A stretch of 64,000 nt of DNA from ZC4RG30 sp049841155 (GTDB taxonomy: Bacteria; Pseudomonadota; Gammaproteobacteria; Steroidobacterales; Steroidobacteraceae). The notes under the pieces were generated by a model. It worked only from the letters and a program-made list of their open reading frames with translations, searched no databases and was not told where the DNA came from. The stretch spans positions 496,001-560,000 of the forward strand of contig JASGHI010000004.1 in assembly GCA_049841155.1 (NCBI GenBank), given 5' to 3'. Positions 46,711-57,499 of the stretch are shown in pieces (the stretch's first letter is position 1; every line of letters starts with the position of its first letter). Made by a program: the position numbers and the translations under genes.

Positions 46711-48194
46711 ACGCACCGATCCGGCTTTCGCAGCTGCTCGATGGCATCGCGCCGGTGGTCCGCGATGTGGCGCTCACGGACCTTGCTCTCGACAGCCGCG
46801 AGGTCCGTGCCGGCGGTGCCTTTCTCGCCTGCCGGGGCGCGCGCCGCCACGGTCTGGAGTTCCTGCGCGAGGTGATCGACCGCGGTGCGGCGGCCGTGCT
46901 GTGGGAGCCCGAGGGCGCGCAGGTGAAGCTGCAGCCGGATGAGCGCGTGGTGATGACCGCCGTGCCGCAGCTCGCTGCCCGGGCCAGTCTCATCGCCGAC
47001 CGGTTCTTCGCGTCGCCGTCGCGCGATCTGGATGTGATCGGCGTGACCGGCACCAATGGCAAGACCACCTGCGCCTGGCTGCTGGCGCAGGCGCTGACCG
47101 CCTGCGGCCGGGCGGCGGCTTATCTGGGCACGCTGGGCGCAGGTTTCGGCGGCACGCTGGTGGCGGGCGAGCTCACCACGCCGGATGCCGTGACGGTGCA
47201 GCGCCGGCTGGCGGCTTTCCGCGACCTGGGAGCACGCGCCGTTGCCATGGAGGTGTCGTCGCATTCGCTGGCCCAGCAGCGCGTGGCCGCGGTGCAGTTC
47301 CGCGCCACGGTGTTCACCAATCTCACGCGCGACCATCTGGATTTCCACGGCGACATGCAGCGCTACGGCGCCGCCAAGGCCAGCCTGTTCGAGCGCGAGG
47401 ACGTGCGGCTGCGGGTGTTCAACATCGATGATCCGTTCGGCGCGCAGCTTGCGGCGCGCCCGGCGTACCGGGACCGCATCAGCTGCAGCCGCCGCGGCGC
47501 GCGCGCCGGGCAGCGGCGCTACGTGAACGCGGCGGCGATGCGCTTCTCGCGCGATGGCATGCAGTTCACGCTGGATTCGAGCTTCGGGAGCGCCGAGGTC
47601 CGCGCGCCGCTGGTCGGTGCATTCAACGTGGACAACCTGCTCGCAGTGCTCGCGGTGCTGCTCGGCAGCGATGTACCCCTGCAGCAGGCCGTGGACGCCG
47701 TGGCACAGCTTGCCGCGCCGGCCGGCCGGCTCGAGAGCTTCTGCGCCGCCGGGCGGCCGCTGGCGGTCGTGGACTATGCCCACACACCTGACGCGCTGGA
47801 GCAGGTGCTGCTGGCGTTGCGGCAGCACTGCGCGGGCCGGCTCATCTGCGTATTCGGCTGCGGGGGCGACCGCGACCGCGGCAAGCGCCCGCAGATGGGC
47901 GCGGTCGCGGCGCGCGCGGCGGATCAGGTGATCCTCACCGACGACAATCCGCGCACCGAGGATCCGCGGGTCATCGTCGCGGACATCGCCGCGGGTATGC
48001 CCGCAGGCTCGGCAACGGTGGTCCATGACCGGCGCACGGCCATCCTGCAGGCCGTGGCGATGGCCGGTCCGCAGGATGTGGTGCTGGTGGCCGGCAAGGG
48101 CCATGAGACCTGCCAGATCGTGGGCGGCGAACGGCTGCCGTTCAGCGACCAGCGCGTGGTGCGCGAGGCGCTGGCCGCCGGAGCCGCATCATGA
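46707..48194 (+). CDS. murE: MurE, UDP-MurNAc-tripeptide synthetase (meso-DAP type)
   Basis: Mur ligase of 495 aa adding the third stem residue. ATP-binding GVTGTNGKTTCAW (about residue 112), carbamate-lysine region, and DDNPRTEDP near the C-terminus; the DNPR motif is the known mark for meso-diaminopimelate rather than lysine. Start GTG at 46707 lies in the ftsI stop. Next gene overlaps as ATGA. Confidence 0.97.
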   Translation: MNAPIRLSQLLDGIAPVVRDVALTDLALDSREVRAGGAFLACRGARRHGLEFLREVIDRGAAAVLWEPEGAQVKLQPDERVVMTAVPQLAARASLIADRFFASPSRDLDVIGVTGTNGKTTCAWLLAQALTACGRAAAYLGTLGAGFGGTLVAGELTTPDAVTVQRRLAAFRDLGARAVAMEVSSHSLAQQRVAAVQFRATVFTNLTRDHLDFHGDMQRYGAAKASLFEREDVRLRVFNIDDPFGAQLAARPAYRDRISCSRRGARAGQRRYVNAAAMRFSRDGMQFTLDSSFGSAEVRAPLVGAFNVDNLLAVLAVLLGSDVPLQQAVDAVAQLAAPAGRLESFCAAGRPLAVVDYAHTPDALEQVLLALRQHCAGRLICVFGCGGDRDRGKRPQMGAVAARAADQVILTDDNPRTEDPRVIVADIAAGMPAGSATVVHDRRTAILQAVAMAGPQDVVLVAGKGHETCQIVGGERLPFSDQRVVREALAAGAAS

Positions 48195-49573
48195 TGCGGC
48201 GGCTGCAGGACTTTGCGCAGGCCTGCGCGGGCCGCCTCGAAGGCGAGGACCGTCCGTTCACCGGGGTCTGCACCGATACGCGCCGCCTCGCGCCGGGCGA
48301 GCTGTATCTGGCCCTGCGCGGGCCGCGCTTCGACGGCAACCAGTTTCTCGATGCGGCCGCGGCCGCCGGTGCGGCGGGCGCCGTGGTGGACCGGCCGGTG
48401 AGCCATTCCGCTTTGCCGCTGATCCATGTGGATGATGGCCAGGCGGCGCTCACGCGCGCGGCGGCGCAGTGGCGCGCGCAGTTTGCCGGCGCCGTCGTCG
48501 GCGTTGCCGGCAGCAATGGCAAGACCACGGTCAAGGAGATGACGGCAGCCATCCTCGCGCGCTGCGGCGGTTGCCTCGCCACGCGCGGCAACCTCAACAA
48601 CCAGATCGGCGTGCCGTTGACGCTGCTGCGCCTTTCCGGGGAACACCGCAGTGCGGTGATCGAGATCGGTGCGAACCGTCCCGGCGAAGTGGCGCAGCTG
48701 GTGGCTCTGGTGCGGCCGCAGGTCGGCCTCATCACCAACGCCGGTGCGGAGCATCTGGAGGGCTTTGGCGACCTCGAAGGCGTGGCGCGCGCCGAGGGCG
48801 AGATGGTCGCGGGGCTTGCCGCGGACGCAGTTGCCGTGCTGAACGCCGACGACCCGTACTTCGCGTTGTGGTGCGGCATGACTCCGGCAGCCGTGCTGAG
48901 CTTCGGCGTCGACCGTCCCGCGGATTTCCGTGCCACCCACATCGACGAGTCGCTGGGAGACGCCGGGTTCCAGGTGGGCTTCCGCCTGCACTCGCCCGCC
49001 GGCGAGCGCGAGCTGCGGCTCAATGTCGGCGGCCGCCACAATGTCCGCAATGCGCTGTGCGCGGCTGCGGCCGCGAGTGCGGCGGGTGCCGGGCTCGATG
49101 CCATCGCCGAGGGGCTGGCTGCCATGCAGCCGGTGGCGGGCCGGCTGCGCCCGGCGCGGACGTTGCAGGGTGCGCGCCTCATCGATGATTCCTACAACGC
49201 GAATCCCTCGTCGATGAAGGCGGGTATCGACGTGCTGTCGGGCCTGCCGGGACGCGCCTGGCTGGTGATGGGCGACATGGGCGAGCTGGGGTCTCACGCG
49301 CAGCCCAGCCACATAGAGATCGGCCGCTATGCGCGCGAACACGGCATCGAGCGCCTGTTCGCCACCGGTGCGCTCAGCACGCTGGCGGTGGAGAGTTTCG
49401 GCGGCGGCGCCAGCTGGTATCCGGACGTGGATTCCCTGGCGCGCGGCGTTGCGGCGCTGCTCGGGCCCGATGTGAACCTGCTGGTGAAGGGTTCGCGCTC
49501 GAACCGCCTGGAGCAGGTGGTGGCGCTGCTTACGGGCATGGATGCGGGCGCGGCCGCCGGCGGGGTGCACTGA
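48191..49573 (+). CDS. murF: MurF, UDP-MurNAc-pentapeptide synthetase
   Basis: Adds D-Ala-D-Ala to UDP-MurNAc-tripeptide; 460 aa. VAGSNGKTTVKEMTAAIL is the ATP site (about residue 105), RGNLNNQIGVPLTLL follows, and the C-terminal domain has DDSYNANPSSMKAGIDVL. Partner DdlB, supplying D-Ala-D-Ala, lies further along the same cluster. Overlaps mraY by one base (TGATG). Confidence 0.97.
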   Translation: MMRRLQDFAQACAGRLEGEDRPFTGVCTDTRRLAPGELYLALRGPRFDGNQFLDAAAAAGAAGAVVDRPVSHSALPLIHVDDGQAALTRAAAQWRAQFAGAVVGVAGSNGKTTVKEMTAAILARCGGCLATRGNLNNQIGVPLTLLRLSGEHRSAVIEIGANRPGEVAQLVALVRPQVGLITNAGAEHLEGFGDLEGVARAEGEMVAGLAADAVAVLNADDPYFALWCGMTPAAVLSFGVDRPADFRATHIDESLGDAGFQVGFRLHSPAGERELRLNVGGRHNVRNALCAAAAASAAGAGLDAIAEGLAAMQPVAGRLRPARTLQGARLIDDSYNANPSSMKAGIDVLSGLPGRAWLVMGDMGELGSHAQPSHIEIGRYAREHGIERLFATGALSTLAVESFGGGASWYPDVDSLARGVAALLGPDVNLLVKGSRSNRLEQVVALLTGMDAGAAAGGVH

Positions 49574-50658
49574 TGCTTTACTGGCTGGCACAGAAATTCG
49601 CCGCGCAGTATTCGGCACTGCACGTGTTCTCGTATCTGTCGCTGCGCGGCATCCTCGCCGTCAGCAGCTCGCTGCTGCTCACGCTGTGGATCGGGCCGGC
49701 GATGATCCGTTCGCTGTCGCGGTTGCAGATCGGCCAGCAGGTGCGCGACGACGGTCCGCAGACCCACCTGAAGAAGAAGGGCACGCCGACCATGGGCGGG
49801 GCGCTGATCCTCGTCGCCATCGGCATCGCGACGCTGCTGTGGGCGGATCTGTCGAACCGCTATGTGTGGACCGTGCTCGGCGTGACGCTGGCTTTCGGCC
49901 TGATCGGCTTCTACGACGACTACCTGAAGCTGGTGGTCGGCAACTCGAAGGGTCTGGCGGCGCGCTGGAAGTATCTGTGGCAGAACCTGGCGGGCCTGGC
50001 CACGGCCGCGGTGCTGTGGCTGACGGCACAGACGCCGTCGGACACGACGCTGTATCTGCCCTTCCTCAAGGACTTCGCGCTGCCGCTGGGGGCAACCGCC
50101 TTCATCGTGCTCACCACATTGATGATCGTCGGCATGAGCAATGCCGTGAATCTCACCGATGGCCTCGATGGTCTGGCCATCATGCCGACGGTGATGGTGG
50201 CCGGCGCGCTGGGCATCTTCGCCTGGGCCAGCGGCAACGCCATCTTCGCGCAGTACCTGGCGATTCCCGCGGTTCCCGGCGCCGGCGAGGTGCTGATCTT
50301 CTGCGGAGCGCTGGTCGGCGCGGGGCTGGGCTTCCTGTGGTTCAACACCTATCCGGCGCAGGTGTTCATGGGCGACATCGGCGCGCTGGCCCTCGGCGCC
50401 GCGCTGGGGCTGATCGCCGTGATCGTGCGCCAGGAAGTCGTGGTGTTGCTGATGGGCGGCATCTTCGTGCTCGAGACCGCCTCGGTGATCCTGCAGGTGG
50501 CCTCGTTCAAGCTGCGCGGCAAGCGCCTGTTCCGCATGGCGCCCATCCACCACCACTTCGAGCTCAATGGCTGGGCCGAGCCGAAAGTGATCGTGCGCTT
50601 CTGGATCATCAGCCTGCTGCTGGTGCTCGCCGGCCTTGCCACGTTGAAGGTGCGCTGA
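49573..50658 (+). CDS. mraY: MraY, phospho-MurNAc-pentapeptide translocase
   Basis: Polytopic membrane enzyme of 361 aa making lipid I on undecaprenyl phosphate. Ten helices; KKKGTPTMGGALIL, GFYDDYLKLVVGNSKGL (the DD pair binds Mg2+), NLTDGLDGLA and MAPIHHHFELNGW are all hallmark motifs. Length and motifs match E. coli (360 aa). Overlaps murD by one base. Confidence 0.98.
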   Translation: MLYWLAQKFAAQYSALHVFSYLSLRGILAVSSSLLLTLWIGPAMIRSLSRLQIGQQVRDDGPQTHLKKKGTPTMGGALILVAIGIATLLWADLSNRYVWTVLGVTLAFGLIGFYDDYLKLVVGNSKGLAARWKYLWQNLAGLATAAVLWLTAQTPSDTTLYLPFLKDFALPLGATAFIVLTTLMIVGMSNAVNLTDGLDGLAIMPTVMVAGALGIFAWASGNAIFAQYLAIPAVPGAGEVLIFCGALVGAGLGFLWFNTYPAQVFMGDIGALALGAALGLIAVIVRQEVVVLLMGGIFVLETASVILQVASFKLRGKRLFRMAPIHHHFELNGWAEPKVIVRFWIISLLLVLAGLATLKVR

Positions 50659-51990
50659 TGAACGAAGCCCGGCGCGCAGTGGTGGCAGGGTTGGGGACGA
50701 CGGGGCTGTCCGTGGTCCGGCACCTGCTGGCGCGTGGCTGGCAGGTGAGTGTCACCGATACACGGCGGCAGCCTCCGGGGCTGCCGCGGCTGCGCGAAAT
50801 TGCGCCGCGGGTGCGCGTGGCCACCGGCGGGCTGGACGTGGCGCTGCTCGCCGATGTCGATTGTGTGGTTACTTCGCCGGGCCTGCCTTCGAGCGATCCC
50901 TTCTTCGTCACGGCGCGGGGCCTCGGCCTGCCCGTGATCGGCGACATCGAGCTGTTTGCGCGCAGCGGCGCGCGGCCGGTGGTGGGCGTCACCGGCACCA
51001 ACGGCAAGAGCACGGTGACGACGCTGGTGGCGAAAATGGCCGAGCGGGCCGGCGTCGTTGCGCGCGCCGGCGGCAATCTCGGCACGCCGGCGCTGGATCT
51101 GCTCGAGGCCGGCGAGACCGGGCTCTATGTGCTCGAGCTGTCCAGCTACCAGCTGGAAAGCACCACTTCGCTGGAGCTTGCGGCCGCGGCGGTGCTCAAC
51201 GTCACACCCGATCATCTCGACCGCTATGCGGATGTTGCCGCCTATGCGGCCGCCAAGGCGCGCATCTTTGCGCACACCGCGGGTCGCCGTCGTGAACCTC
51301 GATGATCCGCTGGTGCCGCCGATGGCCGCGGGGGTGCCGAGCCGGATCTCCTTTTCGCTGCGCGAGGACGCCGGCGCCGACTACTGCGTGGTCCGGCAGG
51401 CGGCCGGCGGCTGGCTGAGCTGCCGCGGCGAGCCTCTGGTCTCGCTCGACGAGCTGCACATCGCGGGACTGCACAACGCGGCCAATGCGCTGGCTTCGCT
51501 GGCGCTGGGAGAGGCGCTGGGGCTGGCGCGGGCGCCGATGCTGGCGGAGCTGCGCGAATTCCGCGGCCTGGCGCATCGCGCCGAATGGATCGCGGATGTG
51601 GCGGGCGTGCGCTACGTGAACGACTCCAAGGGCACCAATGTGGGCGCGACGCTCGCGGCGGTGTCGGGTTTCCCGGGTCCGCTGCTGCTGATCGCGGGCG
51701 GCGACGGCAAGAACCAGGATTTCCAGCCGCTGCGTCCGGCGCTGGCGGGAAAGGTGCGCCGGGCATTGCTGATCGGCCGCGATGCCGGGCAGCTGGCGAG
51801 CGCGCTCGCCGGCGTGTGCGAGATCGAGTGCTGCGAGTCGCTGGAGCAGGCGGTGGCCGCCGCTGCGCGCAGTGCGCGGCCCGGCGATACCGTGCTGCTT
51901 TCGCCGGCCTGCGCAAGCCTCGACATGTTTCGTGACTACACGCACCGCGGCGAGGTTTTCGCCAGCGCAGTGCGGGGGCTGGCGGCATGA
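50658..51990 (+). CDS. murD: MurD, UDP-MurNAc-L-alanine:D-glutamate ligase, frame interrupted by a one-base shift
   Basis: Adds D-Glu to UDP-MurNAc-Ala. The first part (50658 to about 51280) has VGVTGTNGKSTVTTLVAK, ELSSYQLESTTSL and NVTPDHLDRY; the second (about 51280-51990), in the next frame, has VAVVNLDDPLV, NDSKGTNVGATLAAV, LLIAGGDGKNQDF and LLSPACASLDMF. Together they make one complete MurD of normal length. The break lies at about 51270-51283 (one extra base, or CG missing from a CG run). Start and stop keep TGATG and ATGA overlaps with neighbours. An error in the sequence is likelier than loss of this essential gene. Confidence 0.9.
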
Positions 51991-53181
51991 GCTCGGCATC
52001 GCTTTCCATGGGGCAGGTCGCCGGCCGGCGCAGTGGCCTGCGCATCGATCCGGCACTGGTGGCCATCGTGCTCTCCATCCTGCTGCTGGGTCTGGTGATG
52101 GTGACCTCGGCTTCGATCTCCATTGCCTCGCGCGGCGGCGGCGATCCCTTCTTCTACCTGCAGCGCCAGCTGCTGCTGACGCTGACGGGCTTCGCGCTCG
52201 CCGCGCTGCTGTGCGCGGTTCCCACCGGGCTGCTGCAGAAATATTCCACGCTGCTGCTGGCGGTGGCGGCTGTGCTGCTGGTGGCGGTGCTGATTCCCGG
52301 CCTGGGCCATGTGGTCAATGGCAGCCGGCGCTGGATCCGTCTGGCCGGCTTCAACCTGCAGGCCTCGGAAGTGGCGCGCGTGCTGATGCTTATCTGGCTC
52401 GCAGGCTATGCCGTGCGCCACGAGAAGGCACTGCGCGAGACATTGACCGGGCTGCTCAAGCCTCTCGGGCATGATGACGGTCTTCTTCGTGCTGCTGCTG
52501 GCGGAGCCGGACTTCGGCGCCGCGTCGGTGCTGTTCGCAACCGGCTTCGGCCTGCTGTTCCTGGCCGGCGCGCGGCTGCGCTGGGTGCTGGCGATGCTGC
52601 TGGTCGCCGGCGCGCTGTTCTCGCTGCTGGCCGTCACCTCCAGCTACCGCCTGCAGCGGCTGATGACCTTCCTCGATCCCTGGGCCGATCCCTTCGACAG
52701 CGGCTTCCAGCTCACCCAGTCGCTGATCGCCATCGGGCGCGGCGGCTGGTTCGGCGTCGGCCTCGGCGAGAGCGTGCAGAAGCTGTTCTACCTGCCTGAA
52801 GCCCATACGGATTTCCTGTTCGCGGTGCTGGCCGAGGAGCTGGGGCTGGTCGGCGTGCTGCTGACCATGGCGCTGTTCCTGGCGCTGGTGTGGCGCGTGC
52901 TGCATATCGCGCGCCTGGCCGCCGATGCCGGCCTGAAGTTCCAGTCCTATCTCGCGGCGACTTTCGCCCTGTGGGTCGGCGTGCAGGCGCTGATCAACAT
53001 CGGCGTGAATATGGGCGCACTGCCCACCAAGGGGTTGACGCTGCCCCTGATGAGCTATGGCCGCAGCAGCCTGCTGGTGGCCCTGGCGTGGCTCGGCATC
53101 GTGCTGCGCGTGTATCACGAGGCCACGGCGGTGACGCGCGGCGGCGCGAGTCCACGTGTCCGCGCGGGGCGTGAAGCATGA
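51987..53181 (+). CDS. ftsW: FtsW, septal peptidoglycan glycosyltransferase (SEDS), frame interrupted by a one-base shift
   Basis: SEDS-family polymerase of about 397 aa if joined. The first part ends near LLKPLG; the second starts MMTVFFVLLLAEPDFGAASVL (in part), matching PLGVM...LLLAQPDLG in E. coli FtsW. The shift is an extra G in the GGG at 52467-52469. PLGVM-type junction, GGWFGVGLGESVQKLFYLPEAHTDF (in part) and LPTKGLTLPLMSYG are typical. The usual SYGGSS reads SYGRSS here. Overlaps murD and murG by 4 bp. Confidence 0.9.
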
Positions 53182-54265
53182 CCGGCACCGTGCTCATCAT
53201 GGCGGGCGGCACCGGTGGCCATGTGTTTCCGGCACTGGCTCTGGCGCGGCTGCTGCGTGCCGGCTCGCATCGTGTGGTGTGGCTGGGCACGCGCCACGGG
53301 CTCGAGGCGCGCGTGGTGCCGGCCGAAGGGTTTCCCATCGAGTGGCTGTCCATGAGCGGGCTCAGGGGCAAGGGTCTTGCCTCGCTGCTCAAGGCGCCCT
53401 TCATGCTGCTGCGTGCGCTGCGCGAGGCGCGTGCCGTGCTGCGCCGGCACCAGCCGCAGGTGGTGGTGGGCCTGGGCGGATTCGTGGCCGGTCCCGGCGG
53501 GCTTGCCGCGTGGCTGGCGCGCCGGCCGCTGGTGATCCACGAGCAGAACGCCGTGGCCGGCTATACCAACCGCTGTCTTGCACCGCTGGCGCGCCTGGTG
53601 CTCACGGCTTTTCCCTCCGCGTTCGCAGCGCGCGGCAAGGTGCATGTGATCGGCAATCCGGTGCGCGAGGACATCGCGCGCCTGCCGCCGCCGGCGCAGC
53701 GCTTTGCGGGACGCAGCGGCGCGTTGCGCCTGCTGGTGGTGGGCGGCAGCCTCGGCGCGCAGCGCCTCAACGCCGTCGTGCCGCAGGCGCTGGCGCGGCT
53801 TGCGCAGGGCACGCCGCCGCTGCATCTGCAGGTGCGGCATCAGTGCGGCGAGAAACACCTGGATGCCGCGCGGGCCGCCTACGCGGCAGCCGGCATCGAC
53901 GCCGAGGTCACGCCTTTCATCGGCGACATGGCCGAGGCGCTGGCGTGGGCGGATCTTGCGGTGTGCCGCGCCGGTGCGCTGACCATCGCCGAGCTTGCGG
54001 CCGCGGGCCTGGGTTCGGTGCTGGTGCCATATCCGCATGCGGTCGATGACCACCAGACCCACAACGCGCGATTCCTCGTCGATGCCGGCGCTGCGCGCTG
54101 CCTCGACGACCGGACGCTGGAGCCCGAGGTGCTCGCCGCGACGCTGAGTGAGCTGTGCGTGGACCGGGCGCGGCTCTGTGCCATGGCCGACGCTGCGCGC
54201 CGCATGGCGCGCCCCGATGCCGCGCAGGAGCTGCTGCACTACTGCCTCGCGGCCGGAGGCCTGGC

Positions 54266-54269
<4 letters not shown>
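53178..54269 (+). CDS. murG: MurG, lipid II synthase
   Basis: Transfers GlcNAc from UDP-GlcNAc to lipid I on the cytosolic face; 363 aa. IMAGGTGGHVFPALALA (residues 5-21), LGGFVAGPGGLAAWL, HEQNAVAGYTNR, VVGGSLGAQRLN and the donor-site CRAGALTIAELAAAGLGSVLVPYPHAVDDHQTHNA (in part) are diagnostic GT-B motifs. ATGA overlaps both sides. Confidence 0.97.
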
Positions 54270-55698
<1,429 letters not shown>

Positions 55699-55702
<4 letters not shown>

Positions 55703-55728
55703 AAGCCCTGGTCGGAGAAGCTGCCTGA
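55699..55728 (+). other. Nine-codon mini-ORF coupling murC to ddlB
   Basis: ATG AAA GCC CTG GTC GGA GAA GCT GCC TGA. Its ATG overlaps the murC stop as ATGA and its stop overlaps the ddlB start as TGATG. It contains GGAGAAG seven bases before ddlB, so it also houses the ddlB ribosome binding site. murB is often found at this point; the mini-ORF could be a scar of its loss or simply a coupling device. Translation is not shown. Confidence 0.45.
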
Positions 55729-56711
55729 TGAATCTGCTGCATGACCTCACCCGGATGAAGCGCATCACGGACCCGGCCGAGTTCGGCCGCGTGGCCGTGC
55801 TCTTCGGCGGCGGGTCCACTGAACGCGAGGTGTCGCTGAAGTCGGGTGCTGCCGTGCTGGCCGCGCTCCGGCGGCGTGGCGTGGATGCCCATGGCGTCGA
55901 TCCGCATGACGAGAATCCCGCTCGGCTCGTGAGCCGCGGTTTCGCGCGCGCGTGGATCGCGCTGCATGGTCCGGGTGGCGAGGACGGGACGATGCAGGGC
56001 GCGCTGGAGGTGTTGGGCCTGCCGTACACCGGCAGCGGTGTGCTGGGCTCGGCACTCGCCATGGACAAGCTGCGCACCAAGCGCCTCGCCGCGGCCGTGG
56101 GCGTGATGACCGCCGAGTCGGTGGTGTTGCGCAGCGAGGCTGATTGTCAGCTGGCACTGGAGCGGCTCGGTCTGCCGCTGATCGTGAAGCCCGCGACGCA
56201 GGGTTCGAGCGTCGGCATGAGCAAGGTCAGCCAGGGCGCGGCGCTGGTACCGGCGTGGCGCGCGGCCGCTGCCGTGGACGGCGTGGTGTTCGCCGAGCCC
56301 TGGATCACCGGAGCGGAATACACGGTGGCGGTGCTGCACCGGCGCGTGCTGCCGGCGATCCGCATCGAGTCCGCCAACACTTTCTATGACTACGAGGCGA
56401 AGTACCTGCGCGACGACACCCAGTACCACTGTCCGGCGGGCCTGTCGGCTGCCGCCGAAGCGCACATGGCAAGCCTGGCGCTGGCGGCCTTCGACGCCGT
56501 CGGAGCCGAGGGCTGGGGGCGCGTGGACTTCATGGCCGACCAGACAGGACGGCCACTGCTGCTGGAGATCAACACGGTGCCTGGCATGACGGACCACAGC
56601 CTGGTGCCGATGGCCGCCCGCGCAGCCGGCATCGATTTCGACGAGCTGTGCTGGCAGGTGCTGGAGACCAGCCTCGTGCGCCGGCCCCGCGATACGGAGG
56701 ACTCTCGCTGA
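55728..56711 (+). CDS. ddlB: DdlB, D-alanine--D-alanine ligase
   Basis: ATP-grasp ligase of 327 aa. VLFGGGSTEREVSLKSG, LHGPGGEDGTMQGALEVLGLPYTGSGV (in part), KPATQGSSVGMSKV, YDYEAKYL and the C-terminal LLEINTVPGMTDHSLVPMAA are diagnostic. The E-G-S-Y type catalytic residues of Ddl appear conserved. It supplies the dipeptide for MurF. TGATG coupling at both ends. Confidence 0.97.
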   Translation: MNLLHDLTRMKRITDPAEFGRVAVLFGGGSTEREVSLKSGAAVLAALRRRGVDAHGVDPHDENPARLVSRGFARAWIALHGPGGEDGTMQGALEVLGLPYTGSGVLGSALAMDKLRTKRLAAAVGVMTAESVVLRSEADCQLALERLGLPLIVKPATQGSSVGMSKVSQGAALVPAWRAAAAVDGVVFAEPWITGAEYTVAVLHRRVLPAIRIESANTFYDYEAKYLRDDTQYHCPAGLSAAAEAHMASLALAAFDAVGAEGWGRVDFMADQTGRPLLLEINTVPGMTDHSLVPMAARAAGIDFDELCWQVLETSLVRRPRDTEDSR

Positions 56712-57499
56712 TGTTCGGGTTGACGTTCGGCAGGAAGAAAAGCGCGCGCAGCGCCACGCGCGCAAAGCCGGGTCCGCTGGCCTGGCTGAAGGCCATTGCA
56801 TGGCGCCGCGCGCTGACGCCGCTGATGGTGCTGGCGGTGCTCGCTGCCGGCGTGTTCGCCCTGCGCCTGGTGCTGGACCAGCCGCTGGAGAAAGTGGCCG
56901 TGGAAGGGCGCTTTCAGCGTGTGTCGCCGCTGGATGTGGAGAAGGCCGTGCGTGAGGTGGCCGGCCGCCAGGGACTGGTTGCCGCGGATCTGGACAAGAT
57001 CAGCGCCGCAGTGCGGCGCATTCCCTGGGTGGACCGTGCCAGCGTCGCGCGGCGCTGGCCCGACGGGCTTTCGGTGCAGGTGGAGGAGCAGGTGCCGGTG
57101 GCGCGCTGGGGCGAGACCGGCCTCGTGAACCTGCGCGGCGAAGTATTCGTGAACGATGCGCGGCACATCCCCGCCGAACTGCCCGAGCTGGTCGGCCCCG
57201 AGGGCACCGAGGGCACCATGACCCAGCGCTATCTCGCCGCGAAGGGTCCGCTGGAAGGCGTCGGCATGCGGCTCTCGCAGCTGCGCCTGGATGCACGCGG
57301 CGCCTGGGAGCTGGCGCTGGACAACGGCGTCGCGCTGCGGCTGGGCCGCGCACGCATCGACGAGCGCTTCGAGCGCTTCGTCGATGTGGCCGCGCGCATC
57401 GTCGGGCCGCGTGCCGCGGAAATCGCCTATGTCGATCTGCGTTACGCGAACGGCTTTTCCATCGGCTGGCGCGGCGCCAGGGGAGGCCAGCGTGGCTAA
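56711..57499 (+). CDS. ftsQ: FtsQ, divisome protein
   Basis: Bitopic protein of 262 aa: Arg/Lys-rich cytosolic tail, one helix (LTPLMVLAVLAAGVFALRLVL), a POTRA domain (VEGRFQRVSPLDVEKAVREVAG in part; IPWVDRASVARRWPDGLSVQVEE in part) and a beta domain ending YVDLRYANGFSIGW, the usual FtsQ terminus. Forms the FtsQBL complex. Overlaps ftsA by 8 bp. Confidence 0.95.
   Translation: MFGLTFGRKKSARSATRAKPGPLAWLKAIAWRRALTPLMVLAVLAAGVFALRLVLDQPLEKVAVEGRFQRVSPLDVEKAVREVAGRQGLVAADLDKISAAVRRIPWVDRASVARRWPDGLSVQVEEQVPVARWGETGLVNLRGEVFVNDARHIPAELPELVGPEGTEGTMTQRYLAAKGPLEGVGMRLSQLRLDARGAWELALDNGVALRLGRARIDERFERFVDVAARIVGPRAAEIAYVDLRYANGFSIGWRGARGGQRG

Noticed and set aside
51058..51264. Alternative start for the C-terminal part of murD
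   Set aside because: The sequence before about 51280 in that frame is a shadow of the first MurD part and has no homology.
52471..53181. Separate gene starting at ATG 52471
   Set aside because: It is the second half of FtsW; the first half ends exactly at the same conserved junction, so a frameshift explains it better than a new gene.
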